Positions 1-9,800 of a DNA stretch of 25,495 nucleotides are shown one piece after another. Both the position numbers and the translations under genes were made by a program. Under the pieces are notes generated by a model. That model was not told the DNA's origin and searched no databases. It was given only the letters and a program-made list of their open reading frames with translations. Numbering within the stretch: the stretch's first letter is position 1; the number at the start of each line of letters is the position of its first letter. The DNA comes from Parachlorella kessleri (Eukaryota; Chlorophyta; Trebouxiophyceae; Chlorellales; Chlorellaceae), in NCBI GenBank assembly GCA_001598975.1, contig BBXU01002390.1:1-25495 (forward strand), in the 5' to 3' direction.

Positions 1-9
1 CCGCGCCCA

Positions 10-31
10 CCCCCCCCCCCCCCCCCCCCCC
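10..31 (+). repeat. poly(C) run before an acceptor
   Basis: 22 consecutive C residues act as the polypyrimidine tract a few bases before the acceptor CTCTCCTGCAG of the first visible exon. Length may be unreliable in sequencing, and the window edge falls here. Confidence 0.9.
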
Positions 32-45
32 GCCCTCTCCTGCAG

Positions 46-888
46 AGGTAGTGACCACTGTTCCTGGGAACCTGACCCTGCTTGAGCAAGTTGAATTACT
101 GAAGGAGCTGAATATCACCTACGACCCGGAAGCTGTCAGCGAGTCAGCCCCCTGGTTCCACTGCCTGGACCCCACGTGTGAGCCCTTGCTCAGGTGAGTC
201 AGCCTGACCACAGCCCCTGCCCTGCAACCGAAGCCAGCCGGCAGCGACGCAGCCGCCTGCTTCGAAACGAGTGAACCCCCTTCCCCCCCGCGCATCAAAA
301 GCCTCGCAAACACCATCACCATCACCAGCAGCCTGTCCTGCTTCTGGCTGCAGGGCAGCGGATGATTGTAGGCAGATAGACATCCTCATCAACCTCATGC
401 CGCCCCAGTCGTCCTCACCGAAGCACTTTTTCGAGGCCCTGATCTACACCTGCTGGGCAACCTTAGCCATTACAGGGTGAGCGGCCTGGGCTACATGTGG
501 CCTGCAGGGTATGCTTCAAGGGGTAGGGTACCTTGTATTAGTAGCAGGAGGGTACTAGTAGCCCAGTGGTTGACTGCTTCAAGCTACGGCTCCTGCAATG
601 GCAAGCCGCCCCCATGCTGGGCCGGTCAGGGATTTGGAGGAGCGTGATGTATTCTCGACAAGTTGCTTGCATGCAGCACGTGAAACACGTGTATGCACGT
701 GTCCTGCCCATCGTTGGCCAAGTGAGATGTCTCTTGGCTGGCGCAGTTGGCATGCTAGAGGCCCCGCCCCTCTGTTCTCGTTTTCTGTGCCTGGGCGGCT
801 GATCACAGCCCCTGGGGTTGCTTTGCACAGGATAGTAGCTTACATGGCGTTCAACTCGTTCCCGGAGCTGGACACCATTGAGTCATGG
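46..888 (+). other. DAGL-like exons (46-193, 354-476, 831-888): end of membrane domain
   Basis: Three exons precede the cytosolic part. Exon 46-193 follows acceptor CTCCTGCAG and encodes a polar helical stretch (LLEQVELLKELNITYDPEA). Exons 354-476 and 831-888 join in phase 2 to give a hydrophobic run, roughly ALIYTCWATLAITGIVAYMA, followed by FNSFPELDTIESW. By family analogy this is the last transmembrane helix and its exit; the order in DAGL (helix, then a Trp-containing linker, then SLLALF) supports that. Only one clear helix is inside the window; earlier helices must lie upstream. Donors are GTGAGT, GTGAGC and GTGAGT. The exact identity of the first exon is not recognised. Confidence 0.65.
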
Positions 889-3800
889 GTGAGTCACACC
901 CCACCGGGTGTCTCCGCCTGTGGTAAGGTGGCACCTGTGGGAATAAGTATCACATATTGGTTAGTAAGTTGAGCACCATCAAGGCATGCCAGCCCGTGGG
1001 GCGGGGTTGCTGGCTGCTCAATGCGCTGTTCTGCGGCTCGCACACATTGGCTCTTGTCAGCACCTCAAGCCTCGCCCGTGCCAGAGGGTCATGACCTGGC
1101 GCCAGGGAGGAGCGTGAGGAGCATCCACAGCACATGCTAAGCTTTTACTGTGGGAAGCAAACTGGTTGGGTGATAATAATTTGAATGATAGATACATAGG
1201 TTGACCGGTTGGCTGGTAGATCCATTGATCTATCGAAGCGTCGGCCACGCCCTAGTGGCTCCAGCAGGAGGAGGACCCTCAACATGGTGTGCAGAGGCCC
1301 CTGGGGGATGATGTTTGGTGACTATCATTCACCGTTGCCGTCTTTGGTGCCGCGGGTCTACTCCAGGAGGGGATCCTCGGCATCAGGTGCAGAGATTCCC
1401 GGGGGGTGCTGTTGGGTGGCTGCCGCTAAACCCTGATTCCATGGTGCCGCGGGTGTGCTGCAGGAGGGAACCCTCAAGGGTATGGCACGAACCTTCTGCT
1501 GCGGGTCTCTGCTAGAGGTGGAGGCAGCAGCTGGGGAGGGCGGCAGGTGGGTGTACTGCCTTCCAGGCTGTGTGTACGAGTCAGAGAGAGGGAGGCAGGC
1601 GAGGAAGGCAGCTGGGAGGGTGCTATTGCACGACTTTACCTGCTCCTGGGGTGGGCGGCAGCTGTTGTAACGACAGCAGTTGCTGGCTTTTAGGAGTACC
1701 CTCCCAGAAGTGTGGAGATGCCCATCAAGTGGGCTTCGCATGGGTGGGTTGAAAACAGGCTCGTCCAAGGTCGGCGGGGAACACCACATCTGCTCAACTG
1801 ACCCGCTTGTTTGATGTCGAGAAGTGCCCAGCGTGGTACTCATGTTGCCGTGCAGTGGCCCGGCCTTGAAGAGATCGCCAAGTCCCTGCTGGCACTCTTT
1901 TATTTATTCATTTATTTGTTTATTTATGTGTTGCCATGCAGTGGCCCGGCCTCCAAGGAGATTGCCAAGTCCCTGCTGGCACTCTTGGGCGGCATGTTAT
2001 TTATTATTTATTTATGTGTTGCTGTGCAGTGGCCCGGCCTCCAAGGAGATCGCCAAGTCTCTCCTGGCACTCTTCGGCGGCATCGACTTGGACCCTACAG
2101 GTCAGTTTTTGGCATTTCGAAAGAGAGGTACAGGCCTTGTACTTCATGGCTCTTGTGACCCCCCAACAACAGCCCTACAGGTCGGCGGCCGCATGTCGCA
2201 GCATGGCTTGACGTGTAGCATTCTCCCTGCGCTTGGCCTCAGTCTCCTACCAAATGCTACCTAGAGTCACTGCGTATTAGAGTCATTGCTACCTAGAGTC
2301 ACTTACCACTACCACCTTGCTCGGCAGCTTAGCCCCGCCTGCACATATCTCCTGGCGGTGGATCTTCTTGTTGCTAGCCAGCCAGTGGAGTGCCAGTGCT
2401 GTCATGTCGCTTTCTTCCTTGGGGCCTGGGGTGCACAGCGCGGGATGCCGATGCACAGCACGGGATGCACAGCGCAGGATGCCGATGCATAGCGCGGGAT
2501 GCCGATGCACAGCCCGGGGTGCACAGCGTGTGTGCATCCCCGGGCAGTGCCGCTGGGTTGCTGTCCTGTGTAGCCTGCCGTGCTTGCTGGGCCTGCTGGC
2601 CTCCCACCACCCTCCTTCTGCCAAGCTGCTGTGAATGCTGGCCCCATGCAGACCGACTATTGGGCCTGTATTTGGTGTCAGAGCAGCAATCCCGGCGCCG
2701 GCGCAACCACCTGCTGCGCGTGCTGACGGAAGCAGGTCCGTGTTGCCAGGTTGCCTGTGTTGCCCTCGACAGCATGCATGTTATGCTTGCATGGTGCCGA
2801 GCCGCCAGCCCTACATTGGTCGCTGACCTTGTCACTTCACCCAGCCGTTATGCACGCAAGGCCCCTCTACCATATGGGGTTCTCCTGCTTACAGAGTAGA
2901 TTGCATAACCATATGGTGCAGGGATACAAGAGGTGCCCAACTCTCCTGGGCTGGTGCGTCGCACACTCCAAAGCATCACCAAGATGTCGCAGCAGCGCAG
3001 GCGGGGTCCGCCTGCCGGATCGCAAACCACTGCCAGTCCACAGCTGAGCATCGACGACACGATCTTGCCGGCCAATGGCCGGGCCAGTCCCGCAGCAGCC
3101 GCTGGCCTGCATGGAGTTCAACTTGTGGCAGCAGGCATACCAGAGTTGCAGGAGCAGCAACTGCCGGTGCAGCAGCAGCAGCTTGGGAATGGGTTCGCAT
3201 CCAGCAACAGCCCGGCGGTGCAACAGCTTCCACAAATCGCTGAGGATAGCTTCACCCTCCGGCCCTCTACCTTCAGCCAGCCCAGCATGACGGCTCAGAG
3301 CCCTCAAAGCACCCTGCAGGCAGACTTGGAGGCACCGCCTGGCAGCCCTCCCACGTCACATGCTGCCGCCATCTCCGCAACTGCCATGGTCCGTCCGTCG
3401 CCGTACAGCCAGGGTGCAATTCTGACCCTCCCTCCCTCCCCATACAGCCAGGGCGCCGCCATTGCTCCATCCCCACACAGCCAGGGTGCTGGGCCTGCTG
3501 CTGACAGCCCTGTGCAACGGACAGGATCCGAGGTGAGGCGCAACTGGCGCCAGATGCTGCCTGTGTACCGCCAGACCATGCTCCGGCTGCGTACCGCTGC
3601 CATGGTGGAGCTGCGCCCCGCTGGCGGTACAGCCGGCGGTACGGGTGGTACATATAGTAGAGGCAGTCGGACAGCTGGCGGTATGGACAGGACCGCTAAC
3701 CAGGCATTTGGTGGTATGACTGATGACAGTGACAGTGGCAGCGGGGCCAGCAGTCCAACAGCATGTGGAGTTAGGTTTCCTCCAGGAGAGGAGCAAGCCC

Positions 3801-6800
3801 AGTTAGACAGTGGCGGGATGCCGCAGCCGCCCCCTACAGGAGAGACAGACTGCCTGCCCACCCTGGAGCTCCTGCGGCCACGGTTCTCCCCTGCAGCACC
3901 GGGTGGCAGCGGCGGTACTGCGGTCGGTACCCCCACCGCTGGCGGTACCGGGGACGGTACCGCCGGCAGTACCCCCACCGCCGCCGGAGGGCTTGGCAGG
4001 CGCGGCGGTGGCAGGGAGGTGGGCATTCGGGTGGCGGCCAGCTACCGCCCCATGCTGACCCCCTCGGGCTGCATCAGCAAGCTGAGCATCGCCCCGCGGG
4101 AGGCGGCAGACCTCTGCTCAGGTGTGTTGTGCCCATCAGTCGGCCCATGGACCCTCTCTGCGAGGCCTAGCAGGCTCAGATGTGGCAAGCTGGGCATTAC
4201 CCTCCTGGGGAACTGTAGCCTCTGCTGAAGTCCGACCGGGCATTACACAAACAATGACGTCGCCTTCAGGCAGACTGCAGACATCCACATTGGTGCTGGA
4301 GTCAGGCTGAGCGTCGGACGGTGGCAATGTACCTCCTAAACTACGATGATGCCCATGCTGGCCTTGCTGCGAGCAGGGTACCACGACCCGGTGCCCAAGC
4401 CTGTCGTGGAGGAAGCTGACAAGATCAGGAGGTTTGCGGTCGGCGCCTATGGGCTGCAGTCGCTGCTTTGGGCGAAGGGAAGGTGAGGCAGGCTGGGTTG
4501 TGCACCGTGACACTTTGTGGTGTTTCAAGTATTGCTGATTGGGGCGGCGACTGGAGCCACAGTTTCAGGGCAAGGAGGGGTTGTTACGACGATGCAAGAC
4601 TTGCTGCTGCCGATGGTGAGCATTAGGCAGGAGGCCTAGGAGGGCCTAAGCGGAAAGGTTCCAGTCTGCTGCTGACTTAGGGCATAGCAGCGGTGCCCAG
4701 GTCGTGCACGGCAGGTTTTGCACACCAAACATAAACACCACACTCTTAGTCGACTCAACCGCATTCCCGCAGCGCACCCATTTCTTCTGCCCTCTGCAGG
4801 CCCAAGCCCATGTGCTTTGGGAACATGAACATGCTCCTCAAGTGTCTGGGACGCCCGCTGCGGCTAGACAGCAAGTTCCGCAAGAACAACTTCAATGCCA
4901 TCATGCAGATCACAGGTAATGCTGCGTGCATGGAGGTACATACACAGACACCCACCAGGAGTTACTTGGTTGTTGGTAGCCTTGCAGTTTTTGAGTTTCA
5001 GTGAGGCTGCGTGTTGGAAACCCCAGGCTGTGATGGTGTAGCCCTGCCGGTTGGATTGCACCTGTGGCTGAGAGGGCTCCTCCTCAGCAAGCTTGCTGTC
5101 CAGCAGTCTCCTAACTTCCAATAGCCCTGCATGACTTGGAGCCGGTGGGGCATGGGGGGGTCATTCTTTCCATTCCAGCAATATGCGGGGCATGGCCTGC
5201 AGCTACTCAAGCAGCCGAGCAGCCTAGGGAGCGCTGAACACCACAGCTTGTTAGTTGCCCTCGTCAGTAGGGTATAACGACCATCCAACCGTCACTATAC
5301 AGTGCCATCATCATCACTTGCCAGGCGTGCGGCCCTGAACACCCCTTTGTTCCTTGCCACTGCTTAGGAGCCCAACCGGGGGACTTGCTGTACGTGTCCT
5401 ACGCCAATGCCCCCGGCGGGGTGCTGCCCTACATGCTGATGCTGGATAGGGCCAGCAAGTCGGTGGTGCTGGCGGTACGAGGCACAGGTGGGCGCGGTAT
5501 AGTGGTACAGTACGTGATGGTCGCACGATATTTTGCTGTTGCTGGGCAGGGCCAGCAAGTTGGTGGTGCTGGCGGTGCAAGGCACAGGGGCGGCCGATAC
5601 ATCGGTACAGAGCAGCAGGACTCTCTCATCCATGGTCACAGTTCGGCAAGTGGGGTGTGCTGGGGTAGTGGGGCATACATGTGGGTAAGGCAGTTTAGGG
5701 TACCTGCAACGTACTGTCTTGCGTTTACAATTTCTAAGCTTGGCAAGCCCCTGGACCGTGGGCAGCATTGACTATTGTGCCTTTGCCCACACTTAAGCAC
5801 AGGTGCAAAGTGTGGTTTGCTGTGTTCTCAGTGGGAGAGTGATGTCGTCCATGCATTTCTACCTCAAGCAATCTTACAAACCTATCAGCTTCGCCGTGGT
5901 CCCTCCTCTCACGGACGGGGCCACTGTCAGCTGGGCGCAGGCGCGGTCGTTGCAGTAACAGCTAGAAAGACCTCTTCTGTTCAGGCAGCAGTAGCTACCC
6001 GTATACCCAGGCAGTTAAGGGGACCTGGCAGCTTCCTTGCCTGGACGCAGTGTCGATGCAAGACCTGGTGACCGATCTGTTGTCAACAAGCGTCGATGTG
6101 GCGGGCTGGATGCCCGACTGGGTCTGCCAGGTATGGTGGCTGACATGCATTGCGATTGAGCATCTGATTCTGTCAGGGATGGGGAAGTTCCACAGTTGGC
6201 TGTTTTCATTCCCCCAATGATAGTAATCGTACTGATGTTGGCGGGCTGGGGAGTGTATCCCACTCTGGACCATCTGCCTGAACTGACTGTGCCGGCTGCT
6301 GCCCCTTGTTTTGTGAGGGAGACAGATAGCCCGTGCGACAGATTATCAGGGCTGTTCTTCTGGTCATGAACATGGAAAGTCATGGGGCGCATGCCTGGCT
6401 GCTGGGTCATTGTGCGGCAGCCAGCCAAGGCTTGGGTTGATGTTTATGTTTTTGGGTGCTATGTTTGTGGCCATGGTATCAACTCTGCGCCAGCGCGACG
6501 AGCTTTGGTGGATGGCTGTGTTGCACCTGAATGCATGGCAGGGAGACATTTGTCTCTTGTTGAGCATGGCAGCACTCTAACTTGTACTGCCACCAGAAAG
6601 GGATCGGACCAGCGTCCGCTGGAGGCCGGCCCTCCATGGCCCTACCCGCTCTCACCCTTGCCATGCAGGCCAACAAGGCTGGAGAAGGCATGTTCGCTCA
6701 CATGGGCATCGTCAGCTCGGCAACCGCCATCCTCAAGGATCTGGAAGACAACGACCTTCTGCAGGTGTGTGATCCTGTGGGAGAGGCTGCTGCTAGATGC

Positions 6801-9800
6801 ACCAGGGTATTGCTAGATCCACCACGGGCCTGCTGCTACCACCATGGTGCCACTCACCTGCTGCAGGTGTGAGCTTGTATGGAAAGGGTGGGTGGGTAGT
6901 GGGGTCCTGCCAGAAGTTGCCCTGAGAGTGTGGGCCCACTGTAGGCAGGTCTCCCTCTGGTGGTTGTTCATGGCAGCAAACATGCGGGGCTGGGCTGGTG
7001 TCAAAAGCATCATGCCTTGCCAGCCAGGCGCACACAAAAGCATGACTAGGCGTAGGGGGTGAGTGTCTGAGGCCATTCAACCCCACGGCAGGGCTTGACA
7101 TGAAGCAGTGGGCTGCTACATGGTCTGGGATGAGATTGGATTTTGTGAGAGGCCTGAGCACCTTTGACCACTGTACCCTGCCTGGCAGCCACCTAAAACA
7201 TGTTAGTAGCTGCCCTGCGGTCCTTGGCAGGCGTCGTGCCTGGTCGTACATCTTGCTGCCATGCTCGTATTGTTGCGTGTGGAACCCAGATAGAAGGGCC
7301 GCCCGTTGACCACGATCCACACATTGTGCTGGCAGGAGCTGTGCTCACGCGTTGGCGTTTCCCCGGACAAGGCGGGGCTGAGCCCCCGACGGGACAGAGT
7401 GTCCAACCAAGGCAGCGAGAGCCGTAGCAGCAATGGCGGGAAGGGCAGTGGCGGCGGCGGCGGCATAAATCCCGCCGGCAAGCCCCCAGCAGGGCCAGCA
7501 GGCAGCAGGCCTGCTAACGGTCGCCCTCCAGCGGGCCGAGCAGGCGGGGCACCCAGCGCAGGCAGCATAGCAAGCGCAGCGTCCAGCAGAGCAGGGGCAG
7601 CGGGCGTGCCCCCGGCCACTGCTGCCCTGCTGCGGCAGGGGGGCCTGGCGGAGCGGCTTATGTCATGGCACGAAGCGCACTACTCGCAGCAGCTGCCCAG
7701 CATGGGCAGCATGGCGCCACACAGGCACTCGCAGGCTGCTTCCGAGGATGCTGGGGAGGCGGAGGAGGACGTAGGAGGGGAAGTGGTGCATGGGTTTGGC
7801 CAGGAGACCCGAGTAGAGGTCCTGCCACAGGGCGACGCTGCAGGTGACTCCACTGCAATTGAGAAACTGCACAGCGCTCCCCACCCAGTCTGTCGGAGTT
7901 TGCGTGTGTCGGGAGGTCTCAACAGCGCTTCACCCATCAGCGCATCTTCCTGCTGATAACCATGCAAGTAGCCCGGGCAGCTGAAGTGGCTGCTGAGCCT
8001 CCAGTCCCTTGTCGGGGGATAGCGCACGGGTACTACGTGCTGAGCGGAAGCCCGGTACGGGACCGTTGCCAACAGCACAGCACGGGGCAAAGCTCTGTCT
8101 GCCTGGCCACACCCCCCCTGCAGGCCGCATGCCCGACATAGGCGCCATGCAGCCAGATGCCGAGGTGCGGCTGCCGCTCAGCCGCGCCAAGACCATCATC
8201 CGGGGCAAAGTGCAGGAGGAGGGGTGGCAGGTGGTGGTGACGGGGCACTCCCTGGGGGCGGCTGTGGCATGCCTGCTGGGCTTCCATTTGCGTGAGGTAT
8301 TCCCAGGTGAGAGATGGCCTCTTGGCTGTGTTCCCATGCATGATGTGGGCTGAGTAGCGGGGATGCGATGGGTCACTATCTGGCCAGCTGCGGCCTGCCT
8401 GCTGGGCTCCCACCAGCATTCGTAGTTTCAATGGGGAGGTGGTTCTCTAGCTATTTCCTTCGCACAGCTGTCCTGGCCTGACGAGGAGTAATCTAGTGAT
8501 TGCCTGTTAATCCCTAGGGGCGGCGGCGACCTGTCTCTTGGGGATTTCCTCTGCAAAACGTGTTCCCCAATGGGAAGCCTGCTCCCTTGGCTGCTCGGGG
8601 CCCGCTCTTGGTGTGACGTCCAGATCATGCAGGAGGAGAGATGGCAATTCTTGATGGTGGCCTGGTGCTCTCTGGTGCTAGTATTGGCCTGCTAGTCTAG
8701 GGACGATCTAACGGTCTGCATGTCACATCTGTGTGCGTGACAACGCGTGGCGCTCCAGTTGGGCGAGTCTCCCAGAGCCGTGCAGCGTAAGCTCAGCATG
8801 CTCCACCCCTTTGCCCAGTCAAGCCTGTCGCTCTCACCCTCGCTTGGCTGCTCGCAGACCTGCGCTGTTTGTGCTTCGCCCCTCCCCTTCCCCACTGGCA
8901 ACTCTAGCACCAAGGCAACAACCGTTCCTGCTGCTACCCCACCGCTACCTGCAGACCTGCGCTGCTGGTGCTTCAACCCCCCTGGCGGCCTGCTGAGCTG
9001 GAACCTTAGCGTGCTGGCGCAGCCCTTCTGCACCAGCGTGGTGGTCGGCAAGGACGTCATCAGCCGGCTGTCGTTCAACACGTCGCGGAGAGTGGTTGAT
9101 GAGATGGTGCTCACGCTGGCAAGGTAGGGGGGGGGGGTGTTTAGGTTAGAGGGTTGACGAAACTGACTTGCTGTAGTGGTTGATGAGATGGTGCTCACGC
9201 TGGCAAGGTAGGGGGGTTGACTAAACCGCCTTCCTGTGTAGCACATGCAGCAGGGCTGGTGAGCAGGACTCCTGTCATTTGGGGGCAGGGACCGTAGTTT
9301 GTCCCCGCCAGCATGGGTGGTTGTGGGGTGAGTTGTTTTTTTTCTGTGTGTGTGTGTGTGTGTTTCTTCTCTTTTACACCTTACAAATCGAGTCCAATAA
9401 TGCGGATGGGGAGCCTTTGAAATGGTACTTTGCCTGCGGTGCTACCTGGGCCGACTGGGTTGCCCCAGCCTGGTATTGGGTGGCCGGCTTAGTGTTCAGG
9501 CTACTGGGGTGGCACGTGAAGGAGCTGCCCGGGAGGGTTTCTTTTCTTATTTCTTTTTGGGAACCTGGAGGAGCTGCCGAGATTGTGAGTTTGTTTTTGC
9601 TTTGGAAACCTGGAGGAGCTGCCGAGAATTTTATCTTATTTCTTTTTGAGAACCTGGAGGAGCTGACGGCAAGCGTTAAGGGGACCGCTGTCCCTGGAAC
9701 ACACAAACCCTGGAACACAGAAACTGCATTGACCCCTGTCCGCCCAGTATACCGATACCTCCTCTCTGATCGCATTGCCTGCCACCCTAAGGGAACACAC

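Noticed and set aside
598..972. 124-residue + strand ORF
   Set aside because: It spans a lipase intron and exon in another frame; the exon's real frame encodes VAYMAFNSFPELD.
3304..4026. 240-residue - strand ORF, Pro/Val-rich
   Set aside because: Antisense to the Gly/Thr-repeat exon of the lipase gene; its length follows from repeat composition.
9345..9362. TG repeat as a regulatory element
   Set aside because: Simple microsatellite inside an intron; nothing in the sequence supports a function.
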